From assembly GCA_963796565.1 (NCBI GenBank), contig CAWCMA010000013.1, positions 1-64,000 on the forward strand: a stretch of 64,000 bases of DNA. Reading direction: 5' to 3'. This DNA comes from JAKAVN01 sp963796565. Lineage in GTDB: Bacteria > Desulfobacterota > Binatia > Binatales > Binataceae. Below are positions 24,548-32,887 of the stretch, piece after piece (the first letter of the stretch is position 1; each line of letters begins with the position of its first letter). A model generated the notes under the pieces. The model was not told the DNA's origin and did no database searches. It was given only the letters and a program-made list of their open reading frames with translations. The position numbers were made by a program, and so were the translations under genes.

Positions 24548-25417
24548 ATGTCCATTGAACTGAAGAAGTTCGATACCAGGATGCAGGCCGAAGGGCCTGA
24601 AGTCCGCCACCTAGACCCGCATAACGCTCCTTACTACCTTCCGATCAGCGACGAGGTCCAGATTTTCGAGGCCGCCTACAAGGCCCGCCTACCGGTGCTG
24701 CTCAAGGGACCCACCGGCTGCGGCAAGACCCGCTTCGTCGAGCATATGGCCCATCGCCTGGCTAGCCTCCCCGACGGTCCCACCGAACTCATCACCGTCG
24801 CCTGCCACGAGGACCTGACCGGCAGCGATTTGGTGGGCCGCTATCTCATCCAGGCCGACGAGACGGTATGGATCGACGGGCCGCTGACCCAGGCGGTGCG
24901 GCGCGGCGCGATTTGCTACCTCGACGAGATCGTCGAGGCGCGCAAGGACACCACCGTGCTCATCCATCCGCTCTCCGACCATCGCCGCATCCTGCCGGTC
25001 GAGAAGCGCGGCGAGACGCTGGAGGCGCACGTCGGCTTCTTGCTGGTCATCTCGTACAATCCCGGCTACCAGAGTATCCAGAAAAATCTCAAGCACTCCA
25101 CGCGCCAGCGCTTCGTCACCATCGAGTTCAACTATCCGCCGGCCGACAAGGAAGTCGAAATCATCGAGCACGAGGCGGGCGTCGACCGCGACATGGCGAT
25201 GCAACTCGCGGTGCTGGGTGAGAAGGTGCGCAATCTCAAGGCCTCGGGGCTCGAGGAAGGCGTCTCGACCCGGCTCCTGATTTACGCCGGCGAACTTATC
25301 CGCCAGGGAATCGCGCCGCGGCGCGCCGCGACCGTCGCCGTCACCTGGTCGCTGACCGACGAGGCCGACAGCAAGCGCGCGATCGACGAAGTAGTCAAGG
25401 CGATCTTCCCCGAGTAG
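24548..25417 (+). CDS. CbbQ/NirQ/NorQ-type AAA+ ATPase (MoxR group)
   Basis: 289 residues. Walker A GPTGCGKTR (54-62) and Walker B CYLDE (about 123-127) are clear, with the group-specific EDLTGSDLVGRYL, GPLTQAVRRGAICYLDE and SYNPGYQSIQKNLKHSTRQRF segments and a C-terminal region starting GVDRDMAMQLAVLGEKVR. Such ATPases remodel or activate metalloenzymes (for example Rubisco or NO reductase) together with a VWA-domain partner (CbbO/NorD). No such partner or client enzyme is adjacent, so the client is unknown. A threonine aldolase gene follows after 13 bases. Confidence 0.92.
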   Translation: MSIELKKFDTRMQAEGPEVRHLDPHNAPYYLPISDEVQIFEAAYKARLPVLLKGPTGCGKTRFVEHMAHRLASLPDGPTELITVACHEDLTGSDLVGRYLIQADETVWIDGPLTQAVRRGAICYLDEIVEARKDTTVLIHPLSDHRRILPVEKRGETLEAHVGFLLVISYNPGYQSIQKNLKHSTRQRFVTIEFNYPPADKEVEIIEHEAGVDRDMAMQLAVLGEKVRNLKASGLEEGVSTRLLIYAGELIRQGIAPRRAATVAVTWSLTDEADSKRAIDEVVKAIFPE

Positions 25418-25430
25418 GCGGAGGTTCATC

Positions 25431-26498
25431 GTGATCGATCTGCGCAGCGACACCGTCACCCTGCCGACCCCCGAGATGCGCGAGGCGATCGCGCGCGCCG
25501 AGTTGGGCGACGACGTCTACGGCGAAGACCCCACCGTCAATCGGCTCGAGGCGATGGCTGCGGCCGCGATGGGCAAGGAAGCCGCGCTGCTGGTCGCCAG
25601 CGGCACGATGGGCAACCTGATAGCGATGCTGGTGCATTGCGCGCGCGGTACCAAGGCGGTGCTCGGCGCGCGCGCCCACACTTATCTCTACGAAGCGGGC
25701 GGGCCCGCCGCGCTGGGAGGCGTGGTGCTCACTCCCGTCCGCAACACCGACCACGGTGAATTCGCGCTCGACGAACTGAAGTCCGAACTCGAAACGCCGT
25801 CCGACCCGCACTTCGCGCCGCACGCGCTGGTCGCGATGGAAAACACGCACAACCGCTGCGGCGGTGAAGCGGTCGGGCTCGCGCACATGGCGGCGGTCGC
25901 CGAATTGGCGCGTCGCCACGATCTCAGCCTTCATCTCGACGGCGCGCGCATCTTCAACGCCGCGCTTGCGCTCGAGGCGAGCGCAAGCGGTATCGCGGCG
26001 CACGCCGACACGGTTTCGTTCTGCCTCTCCAAGGGACTCGCCTGTCCGGCCGGCACGATGCTCTGCGGGCCGCGCCCATTCGTGGAACGCGCGCGCCGCA
26101 TGCGCAAGATGCTGGGGGGCGGGATGCGCCAGGCGGGGATAATCGCGGCGGCCGGGATTGTCGCCTTGACCGCGATGGTCGACCGCCTCGCCGAAGACCA
26201 TAAGAACGCGCGCGTGCTGGCCGAAGGGCTCGGCCGCATCGCCGGGCTGCGGGTGCATCCGGCGCACCGGCGCACCAACATGGTGTTCTTCGAGGTCGAA
26301 GGCGGCGCCGAGTGGGCAAGCCGCTTCGCCGCCGCGCTCAGCGCGCGCGGCGTGCTGGTCGGCGCGCGCAGCCCGGTCGAGTTCCGCGCCGTCACGCACT
26401 ACGGCGTGAGCGGCGCGGATATCGAGCGCGCGGTGCTGGCGGCGGCCGAGGCCGCCGCCAGCACCGCGCGCGTCGACGTCGCGCCGGCGCACGGATAG
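25431..26498 (+). CDS. Low-specificity L-threonine aldolase (beta-eliminating lyase family)
   Basis: 355-residue PLP enzyme of fold type I. MIDLRSDTVTLPTPEMREAI and DDVYGEDPTVNRLE are the family opening; SGTMGNL binds the cofactor phosphate; HLDGARIFNA holds the PLP-nitrogen Asp; FCLSKGLACP carries the Schiff-base Lys201. It cleaves L-threonine or allo-threonine to glycine and acetaldehyde. GTG start at 25431 with GGCGGAGG upstream. An SDR gene begins 8 bases downstream, suggesting an operon that includes the CbbQ-type ATPase upstream. Confidence 0.93.
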   Translation: MIDLRSDTVTLPTPEMREAIARAELGDDVYGEDPTVNRLEAMAAAAMGKEAALLVASGTMGNLIAMLVHCARGTKAVLGARAHTYLYEAGGPAALGGVVLTPVRNTDHGEFALDELKSELETPSDPHFAPHALVAMENTHNRCGGEAVGLAHMAAVAELARRHDLSLHLDGARIFNAALALEASASGIAAHADTVSFCLSKGLACPAGTMLCGPRPFVERARRMRKMLGGGMRQAGIIAAAGIVALTAMVDRLAEDHKNARVLAEGLGRIAGLRVHPAHRRTNMVFFEVEGGAEWASRFAAALSARGVLVGARSPVEFRAVTHYGVSGADIERAVLAAAEAAASTARVDVAPAHG

Positions 26499-26506
26499 CC
26501 CGCGCG

Positions 26507-27298
26507 ATGAGTTCTATCGATTCGCTGCAATCGCTGTTCTCGCTGCGCGGCCACGTCGGCTTCGTCACCGGCGCCTCCTCGGGCCTCGGCGTCGACTGCG
26601 CGGTGGCGCTCGCGATGGCGGGCGCCGACGTCGCGCTGGCCGCGCGCCGCGGCGATCGCCTGGAGAAGCTCGCCGCCGATCTGGCGCGCGAGTACGGCGT
26701 GCGCACCTGTGCGATCCAGCTCGACGTAACCTCCGACGAGCAAATCGACGCTGCGATCGCGCGCGCCCATAGCGAGCTCGGCCTGGTCGATATCCTGGTC
26801 AACAACGCCGGCATCTCGCCCACCGGCCGCGCCGAGACCTTGCCGCGCGCGACCTGGGACGCCGCAATTGCGACCAACCTGACCGCGCCGATGATGCTCG
26901 CGCAGCGCGTCGCCCGCGGCCTTATCGAGGCCAAGCGCCCGGGCCACATCATCAACGTCGTCTCGATTTACGCGACTGTCGCCAGCTCGATTTACCGCCT
27001 TTCTGCGTACACCGCGGCCAAGGCCGGGCTGCTCAATCTCACCCGCCAGCTCGCGGTGGAATGGGCGGGCTACGGAATCCTGGTCAACGCGTTGGCGCCC
27101 GGATGGATTCCTACCGAAGCGACCGAGGCCGGAATCGCCAAGGGCAGTAATCGCGAGCGGATGGAAAAATCGACGCCGCTCGGCCGCCTTGGACGGCCGG
27201 AAGAAATCCGCGGAGCGATAATTTTTCTGGCCAGCGAGGCCTCGAGTTACGTGACCGGCGCGATGCTGGCCGTGGACGGCGGCTACCAGGCCTGGTGA
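26507..27298 (+). CDS. SDR family oxidoreductase
   Basis: 263 residues. Typical classical SDR motifs: TGASSGLG, NNAGISPTG, active-site YTAAKAG, and SYVTGAMLAVDGG at the end. The preceding strand VVSIYATVASSIYRLSAY supplies the catalytic Ser. Substrate not deducible; gluconate dehydrogenase-like and 3-oxoacyl reductase-like relatives share this pattern. It starts 8 bases after the threonine aldolase stop and is followed after 31 bases by an APC permease. Confidence 0.9.
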   Translation: MSSIDSLQSLFSLRGHVGFVTGASSGLGVDCAVALAMAGADVALAARRGDRLEKLAADLAREYGVRTCAIQLDVTSDEQIDAAIARAHSELGLVDILVNNAGISPTGRAETLPRATWDAAIATNLTAPMMLAQRVARGLIEAKRPGHIINVVSIYATVASSIYRLSAYTAAKAGLLNLTRQLAVEWAGYGILVNALAPGWIPTEATEAGIAKGSNRERMEKSTPLGRLGRPEEIRGAIIFLASEASSYVTGAMLAVDGGYQAW

Positions 27299-27329
27299 CG
27301 CCATTGCGCACAGGGGAGAGGTTGCGGTG

Positions 27330-28763
27330 ATGGGCGGAGCGGCTCTCAGAGCGCAATTGGCGCGTCGCAAGCCCGTCGCGGCCCTGCTGGACGATGCCGG
27401 GCCGCATCGCGGCGGATTGCGCCGCGCGCTCGGCGCGCTCGACCTGACCGCGCTCGGCATCGGCGCGATAATCGGCGCCGGCATCTTCGTCATGACTGGG
27501 GTCGGCGCGCGTCAGGCCGGGCCCGGCCTTATCCTTTCGTTCGTCATGGCGGGCGTGGCGTGCACGATGGCGGCGCTGTGCTACGCCGAGTTCGCCGCGA
27601 TGATTCCGGTGGCAGGCTCCGCGTACTCTTACTCGTACGCCACGATGGGCGAGTTGGTCGGATGGATCATCGGATGGGACCTGGTGCTGGAGTACGCGGT
27701 GGCCTCCGGAGCGGTCGCGGTGGGATGGTCGGGATACTTCCGCGTGATTCTCCAGGGACTCGGAATACATCTGCCACATGCAATGAGCTTCGCGCCGGGC
27801 ACGGAGCCCGGGGCGATCGTCAATCTGCCGGCCGCATTGATCGTGCTGTTGGTTTCGGTGGTGCTCTATGTCGGGATCCGCGAGAGCGCGCGAATCAATT
27901 CGGCGATCGTCGGAATCAAGCTGTGCGCGGTCGCGACGGTAATCCTGGTCGGCATGTTTTTCGTCCGCCCGCAGAACTGGAGCCCATTCGCGCCATTCGG
28001 ATTCTCGGGGATTTCCAAGGGCGCGGCATATATTTTCTTCGCCTACATCGGTTTCGACGCGGTCTCGACCGCTGCTGAGGAGACGGTCGATCCCGGGCGC
28101 GATCTTCCGCGCGGCATCCTGTGGTCGCTCTTCATCTGCACGGCGCTTTATATCGCGGTGGCCGCGGTGCTGACCGGGATGGTGCCGTTCGCCGAGATCG
28201 ACAAGAACGCACCACTCGCTTCGGCCTTTGTGGTGCGCGGGCTCAACTTCGTCGGCGGCATAGTTTCCGTGGGCGCCGTGGCCGGATTGACCTCGGTGCT
28301 GCTGGTGCTGCTACTCGGCCAGTCGCGGATCTTTTTTGCGATCTCGCGCGACGGGTTGCTGCCCCGGGCCTTCAGCCGGGTCCATCCGCGGTTCCTGACG
28401 CCCTACATACCGACCATGTTAACCGGAGCGGCGGTCGCGATCACGGCGGCGCTGCTACCGATTCAGGAAATCGCCGAGCTGACCAACATCGGCACGCTGT
28501 TCGCCTTCGTACTGGTATGCCTGGGCGTGTGGATTCTGCGCTACATCGATCCCGACCAGCATCGGCCTTTTCGCACTCCGCTGGTACCGCTGGTGCCGAT
28601 CGTGGGTGCCCTGTCGTGCCTGTACCTGATGGCAAGCCTGCCACTGGTCACCTGGATCAGGTTTTTCGTGTGGATGGCGATTGGGTTCGCGATCTACTTC
28701 AGCTACGGCCGCTTCCATAGCCACGTTGACGCCGCGGCTTCCGCTCAGGCCGCCGCGGATTGA
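27330..28763 (+). CDS. APC superfamily amino acid permease (cationic amino acid transporter-like)
   Basis: 477 residues with about 12 membrane helices. The APC signature in TM1 is IGIGAIIGAGIFVMTGV-like (ALGIGAIIGAGIFVMTGV), followed by AALCYAEFAAMIPVAGSAYSYSY and the conserved FFAYIGFDAVSTAAEE of TM6. This layout matches the YfnA/CAT-type inner-membrane amino acid transporters. The ATG at 27330 follows a GTG directly and GGGGAGAGG lies upstream. It ends the plus-strand run that began with the CbbQ-type gene, and a terminator follows. Confidence 0.92.
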   Translation: MGGAALRAQLARRKPVAALLDDAGPHRGGLRRALGALDLTALGIGAIIGAGIFVMTGVGARQAGPGLILSFVMAGVACTMAALCYAEFAAMIPVAGSAYSYSYATMGELVGWIIGWDLVLEYAVASGAVAVGWSGYFRVILQGLGIHLPHAMSFAPGTEPGAIVNLPAALIVLLVSVVLYVGIRESARINSAIVGIKLCAVATVILVGMFFVRPQNWSPFAPFGFSGISKGAAYIFFAYIGFDAVSTAAEETVDPGRDLPRGILWSLFICTALYIAVAAVLTGMVPFAEIDKNAPLASAFVVRGLNFVGGIVSVGAVAGLTSVLLVLLLGQSRIFFAISRDGLLPRAFSRVHPRFLTPYIPTMLTGAAVAITAALLPIQEIAELTNIGTLFAFVLVCLGVWILRYIDPDQHRPFRTPLVPLVPIVGALSCLYLMASLPLVTWIRFFVWMAIGFAIYFSYGRFHSHVDAAASAQAAAD

Positions 28764-28775
28764 GCGCAGGCAATG

Positions 28776-28816
28776 AAAAAGGGCCGGGAGTGTCGCTCCC
28801 CGGCCCTCTTTTTTGG
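28776..28816. terminator. Bidirectional intrinsic terminator
   Basis: GGGCCGGGAG (28781-28790) pairs with CTCCCCGGCCC (about 28796-28806, one bulge). Five A precede it and six T follow it, so it can serve both the APC permease and the convergent DUF992 gene. Confidence 0.9.
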
Positions 28817-28828
28817 TTCTGTTGGAAT

Positions 28829-29359
28829 CTACTGCTTGACGCCCGCTACAGACTCGAACTTGAGATCGATCATCGCTACGCCCGCCGCGACATTGAGGCC
28901 GGTGGTGCCTTCGATGCTGAGCGGCTGAAGCGCGATCGATCCGTCCATCCCGCCAACCAGCAAGTTGCCGCCGACGCCGAGTCCGACAGTCGCGCTAGCG
29001 GTCGCTCCGCCGTAGTGGCCGGCGAGCAAGCCAGCCGGTGAAGAGATCTTTATCGCCGGCGCGAGGACCGTCCACAGGATTACACCAGACTGCAGGTAGC
29101 CGATGTCGGCTCCGAACTTGCTGATCGAACCAGCGTAGTTTTCGATTTTTTTGCCTTTCTCCGCAGGCGTGTAGACGCACTGCAGCTTGCGCGACGAGCC
29201 GAAGATAAATCCCCAGCCGCTGGCGACGTGACAGCTCAAATAGCCGATCTTGGTTGTGTTCTTTGTTGGCGCTTTGTCTTGGGCGCGCGCGCTGGGCGCC
29301 ACCGACAGTGTCACGGCCAAGGCCGCGACCGCGAACAGTGCGATTGAAAACTTTCTCAT
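28829..29359 (-). CDS. Exported DUF992 family protein
   Basis: 176 residues: a cleavable signal peptide (MRKFSIALFAVAALAVTLSVAPSARAQ), then a small beta-rich domain with two cysteines (YLSCHVASGWGFIFGSS and LQCVYTP) and ending in a glycine-rich hydrophobic half (GHYGGATASATVGLGVGGNLLVGG, and LNVAAGVAMIDLKFE). This is the DUF992 pattern, common in rhizobia and other Gram-negatives; function unknown, location probably periplasmic or outer membrane. The upstream spacer 29360-29608 is A+T-richer than its surroundings and I find no gene in it. Confidence 0.85.
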   Translation of the reverse strand: MRKFSIALFAVAALAVTLSVAPSARAQDKAPTKNTTKIGYLSCHVASGWGFIFGSSRKLQCVYTPAEKGKKIENYAGSISKFGADIGYLQSGVILWTVLAPAIKISSPAGLLAGHYGGATASATVGLGVGGNLLVGGMDGSIALQPLSIEGTTGLNVAAGVAMIDLKFESVAGVKQ

Positions 29360-29608
29360 GCAATCTCCTCCCTCTTTGTTTTAACAACATTAATGCGAAA
29401 CGCGCTTTCGCGCGGGACTACATGTTTATCACGAACAAGTCTTACTTGACATCATTCTCATGCACCTTGTCTCGCCTACAATTTATTTGAGTTACATGCT
29501 GCGGGAACAATTAAGATTTGCCATTGCAGCTGCAATAGTTGCTATGGCTTGCTCGTGGCGCAGGCCATCGCCCGCACACCGAGCGCTTGAACATTTCCCG
29601 AGCGCCGT

Positions 29609-30823
29609 CTAAGGATCGGCGTTGGAGGATTTGATGCCGCGGCCGAAAGCGGCGACTTCGGAGTGCCACTCCTCGCCGAAGGCCAGGATCAGCACCTGCT
29701 GGTTGATATGCTGGTCTTTGGTCAGACTGCGCCATGCTCCGCCGCCCGCCCGCGCCATCGCCTGATAAGCCGCCTGGGTTTCGAGATAGAACTCCGGCAG
29801 CGAGGATGAGTTTACCGGCACCGGCCCGCTGTAACTCTGCCACTGCTTGACGAAGCGCTCATGCTCTTCCACGGTCAGGTCGACCGTATTGAAGGTTCCG
29901 TTCTCGGCGTGAAACTGGCGAATGAGCTGGAGGGCTGGGTCGAAGTCCTCCTTGAACGGCGGCGTGTCGCCGACCAGCACGATCACCTTCTTGGCGTACG
30001 AGCGCCATCCCATGTTGTCGACCGCCATACGGATCGCGCCCAGCGTGTTTTCCTGCCATTCGCCGCCATTGCGCGCCTGGATGCCGTTTAGGAATTGGAC
30101 CAGCGCGCCGGTCGAAGACGTAAGCGGTTGCATCTCCATCTGCTCGCCACGCCCGCCGAAGACGATGACCCCGATGCGCGCGGTGGGCACCAACCGGTGA
30201 ATCGCAAACATCAGCTGGCGCATCTTGTTCTTGACGTCGTCGATAACCAGGCGCATCGAGCCCGTACCGTCGATGACGATCACCACGTCGAGCCCGGTGC
30301 GCCGCAGGCCGCTGATGAAACCGCCGAAACCCTGGCCGATGCCCTGGCCGTAGCCCGAGCCCATACCGCCCCCGCGTCCGATGCCGATTCCGCTGTTGGT
30401 CGAGCGCACGTAGTTGTTGGCGGTGGTGACGGCCTCGCGCGCGTACGCGTCGATCTGCTTGGGCTTCTCCATCGGCAGCGCCTGCAACTCCGGCATCTGC
30501 ATCTCGGGCATGTTGGTGTCTTCGCCCGGTTTGGTCTGGCCTCCGCCGCCGCCCGACTGCAGGCTTATCGGGATGAAGTTCTGCCCCGTTTCCATGTGCA
30601 CGGCGAAGAGCAGGAAGAGCAGGACCACGACGTGCAGTCCGATCGAGAGCGGGAACGGGCCGAGCAGGAAGCGCAGGCTTTGGCGCAGCCAATGTCTGAA
30701 GCCAGGCTTTTCCTTTTCGGGATCTTCCTCGTCCAGGTGCGCGCGCGTGGCGACCCAGAACAGGACCATCGCCACGACGACTACCGAGACCGCGAGCAGG
30801 CCGATTTCTTCCGCGACCGTCAC
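29609..30823 (-). CDS. VWA-domain membrane protein with TonB-like SxxxH helix
   Basis: About 404 residues from a GTG at 30823 (AAAAGG upstream); the frame is open to 30886 but the extra codons are charged and featureless. TM1 is about 7-26; a charged loop follows; TM2 (about 58-76) reads PLSIGLHVVVLLFLLFAVH with Ser60 and His64 spaced as in the TonB energy-coupling helix (S16/H20 of E. coli TonB). Then come Gly-rich and Pro/Met/Glu-rich linkers, a Gly-rich patch (about 145-170) and a von Willebrand factor A domain with the metal site DGTGS (185-189). It is the last gene after exbB-exbD-exbD. I infer a motor-driven periplasmic effector; the partner is unknown. Confidence 0.85.
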   Translation of the reverse strand: MTVAEEIGLLAVSVVVVAMVLFWVATRAHLDEEDPEKEKPGFRHWLRQSLRFLLGPFPLSIGLHVVVLLFLLFAVHMETGQNFIPISLQSGGGGGQTKPGEDTNMPEMQMPELQALPMEKPKQIDAYAREAVTTANNYVRSTNSGIGIGRGGGMGSGYGQGIGQGFGGFISGLRRTGLDVVIVIDGTGSMRLVIDDVKNKMRQLMFAIHRLVPTARIGVIVFGGRGEQMEMQPLTSSTGALVQFLNGIQARNGGEWQENTLGAIRMAVDNMGWRSYAKKVIVLVGDTPPFKEDFDPALQLIRQFHAENGTFNTVDLTVEEHERFVKQWQSYSGPVPVNSSSLPEFYLETQAAYQAMARAGGGAWRSLTKDQHINQQVLILAFGEEWHSEVAAFGRGIKSSNADP

Positions 30824-30942
30824 GTTATGCCTTTTGCTGTTACGGCCGCGGCCCTGCTCCCCCGAGGGGCGGCGCCCTTGCTCCAAATGTGCGCCCCAAG
30901 GCGCCCTTTAATATTGTGCTCCCGCTGACTGTGCAACTGAAG

Positions 30943-31434
30943 TCAGGGTCCTTCGGAAGAGGGTTCAGGAGGCACCACCGGTCCGCTGGGAAGGGCCGGC
31001 GCACCCATCTCGCCACCGCCGCCGCCCGGCAGCTTGGCCACCGCAATCGCAATTTGCTGGGCGCCCGCCGTTTTGGCGATGTCGAGGATACGGACCATAT
31101 CGGCCAGGATCACCGCCGGATCGCCCTGGAACACCACCAGCTTGTCGGGATCCTTGGTCAGGGCGTCCTTGAGCACCAACGGCAGGCTCTTTTCATTCAC
31201 TTCGCCCTGGTTGACGAAGATGCGATGGTCCGCGGTGTACATCACCGCCACGCCCTTGGGCTTGTCGGTGGTCGCTTCGGATTGAACTTTGGGCAGGTCG
31301 ACGTGGGCGGCGGACTCAATGGTGATCGCGGTCGCCACCATAAAGATGATGAGCAGGACCAGGAAGATGTCGGTCAGCGGCGTGATGTTGATGTCGGAGA
31401 AGACACCGCCGGTCTGATTTGAACCGATCGCCAT
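30943..31434 (-). CDS. exbD: ExbD/TolR family biopolymer transport protein (second copy)
   Basis: 163 residues: short cytoplasmic N-terminus, one TM helix beginning INITPLTDIFLVLLIIFMVAT with the proton-path Asp of the LxDIxLVLLIxF motif, then a periplasmic domain (VDLPKVQSEATTDKPKGVAVMYTADHRIFVNQGEV) and a Gly/Pro-rich tail. ExbD-type proteins sit in an ExbB pentamer and turn proton flow into motion. The paralogue upstream (31474-31974) shares its TM sequence and domain order. It lies between that gene and the VWA gene in one operon. Confidence 0.94.
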   Translation of the reverse strand: MAIGSNQTGGVFSDINITPLTDIFLVLLIIFMVATAITIESAAHVDLPKVQSEATTDKPKGVAVMYTADHRIFVNQGEVNEKSLPLVLKDALTKDPDKLVVFQGDPAVILADMVRILDIAKTAGAQQIAIAVAKLPGGGGGEMGAPALPSGPVVPPEPSSEGP

Positions 31435-31473
31435 GAGTTGGAACTAACCTCTTGTTCCGCCCTGTTGCCCCGA

Positions 31474-31974
31474 TCAACCGCCGGTCGTGCCCGGCCCGGT
31501 TTGCAGCCGCTGGAACTGTCCCGGCGTGACGTGCTTGGCCGCAATCGCTATCTGTTGAGCTCCGGCGAGCTTGGCAATTTGCAGGATCCGGATCATATCG
31601 CCCAGCAGTACTTTCTGGTCGCCCTGGAAAATCACCACCTTGGAATCGACCCGGGTCAGCGCGTCGGTCAGCGCCGCCTCGAGGTCGCGCTCGGTCACGT
31701 CCTTGGAGTTGACGAACAGCTCGTGCTGGGCGGTGTAGGTGACGATAACGCCCTTGTTTTCGGGCGCCGTGTTCTCCGCCATCGGGAGGTCGACGTGCGA
31801 AGCGGCTTCGATGGTGACCGAAGTGGTCACCATAAAGATGATGAGCAGGACCAGGAAGATGTCGGTCAGTGGCGTGATGTTGATCTGCCAGAACATCTCG
31901 CCGCTGCTTTTGGGTCCGCTAACCGCCAACGGCTTGTCTCCCCTGCAGCGCGGCGTCGATGAGACGGGCGGCAT
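31474..31974 (-). CDS. exbD: ExbD/TolR family biopolymer transport protein (first copy)
   Basis: Up to 166 residues. The TM helix INITPLTDIFLVLLIIFMVTT is nearly identical to that of the second copy, followed by a periplasmic domain (VDLPMAENTAPENKGVIVTYTAQHELFVNSKDV). The start is uncertain: the ATG at 31974 would overlap exbB by 56 bases; a TTG at 31929, just before the exbB stop and preceded by AGGGGAG, fits better and gives about 151 residues. Two different ExbD proteins with one ExbB suggest a mixed dimer in the motor. Confidence 0.92.
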   Translation of the reverse strand: MPPVSSTPRCRGDKPLAVSGPKSSGEMFWQINITPLTDIFLVLLIIFMVTTSVTIEAASHVDLPMAENTAPENKGVIVTYTAQHELFVNSKDVTERDLEAALTDALTRVDSKVVIFQGDQKVLLGDMIRILQIAKLAGAQQIAIAAKHVTPGQFQRLQTGPGTTGG

Positions 31975-32560
31975 TGATGTGGATGGCGGCGTTGATGTTG
32001 TCGATCTTGACCGAGAAGTAGTTGTAGAAAATGACCGCGATGATCGCGACCGCCAGTCCCAGCGCAGTCGAAATCAGCGCCTCCGAGATACCGGCCGCCA
32101 CTACCGAGAAACCTCCGGTGCCCATCACCGCCATCGACTGGAACGCGACCAGGATGCCGACCACGGTTCCGAACAGCCCGATGAACGGTGCCGAGGCGCC
32201 CGAAGTCGCGAGCACCCAGATGTAGCGCTTGAGTTCGACCAGCTCGGCAAAGCGCCGCTCCTCGTCGAGTTCCTCGAGCCGCGCGCGGTCGAGGTCCTTG
32301 GCGCCCGAAATAAGAGTATGGAAGACACGGTCGGCCGCGGTGTGGCCGGTCTCGGTGCGCTCCAAGGCCTCGTGGAATTTGCCCTGGCGCAGCGGGCCGA
32401 CCAGCGCGTCGGCGGTTTTGGTGGCGCGGCTGCCGATTCCGCGCAACGCCCACAAGCGCTCGAAAATGACCGCCAGGCAAACGATCGAGATGAGGATCAG
32501 CGGGTACGTGGCATAGTAACCCTGCTGGATCATCTGAATAATGCCGAACTGGTTCTGCAT
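31919..32560 (-). CDS. exbB: ExbB/TolQ/MotA family proton channel protein
   Basis: 213 residues with three hydrophobic segments: an N-terminal helix (YPLILISIVCLAVIFERL) and the paired helices ATSGASAPFIGLFGTVVGILVAF and ISEALISTALGLAVAIIAVIFYNYF, the latter with the family GLFGTVxGI and A-L-xxTAxGLxVAIPA-like patterns. It forms the inner-membrane stator channel for ExbD. GGAAGG lies upstream of the ATG at 32560. First gene of exbB-exbD-exbD-VWA. Confidence 0.95.
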   Translation of the reverse strand: MQNQFGIIQMIQQGYYATYPLILISIVCLAVIFERLWALRGIGSRATKTADALVGPLRQGKFHEALERTETGHTAADRVFHTLISGAKDLDRARLEELDEERRFAELVELKRYIWVLATSGASAPFIGLFGTVVGILVAFQSMAVMGTGGFSVVAAGISEALISTALGLAVAIIAVIFYNYFSVKIDNINAAIHINAARLIDAALQGRQAVGG

Positions 32561-32887
32561 CGCTTAAACCTTCCGCAGCCGAAAATTTTGCCAGACTGGC
32601 GTGGCCGTGGCGCCTCTCCGGCGACATGGCGGCTCGTCCCCGAAGCCCACCATAATTACCTACCAGAGCCCATGCGCGCAAACGTGCGCTGACGGGCCCA
32701 GACCTACGCTCGCCGCCTTTCGCGCAAGTTGGAGCACCCGCCGCAGGTCAACCCCCGAGCGTCGCGTCCGGTTCCCCGGCGCTTGCGGCAAGATGGAGTT
32801 ACGGGATAAATCTGCCTGAGGCGGGAGAATTCCGCTTGGACTCCCCGCACAATCGGAACTACCGATAAAGAGAGGATTGAGACAGCA
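32561..32887. promoter_or_regulatory. Divergent intergenic region, exbB / SDR
   Basis: 327 bases that must hold the promoters of the minus-strand exb operon and the plus-strand SDR. I see no gene, strong hairpin or clear -35/-10 pair; AAGAGAGGA just before 32888 is the SDR ribosome-binding site. Confidence 0.5.

Noticed and set aside
29446..29482. TTGACA...TACAAT promoter in the A+T-richer spacer upstream of the DUF992 gene
   Set aside because: The boxes are 25 bases apart, far from the 16-18 needed, and no plus-strand gene follows.
32601..32819. 72-codon frame in the exbB/SDR spacer
   Set aside because: Arg/Pro/Thr-rich, no plausible ribosome-binding site, and it covers the divergent promoter region.
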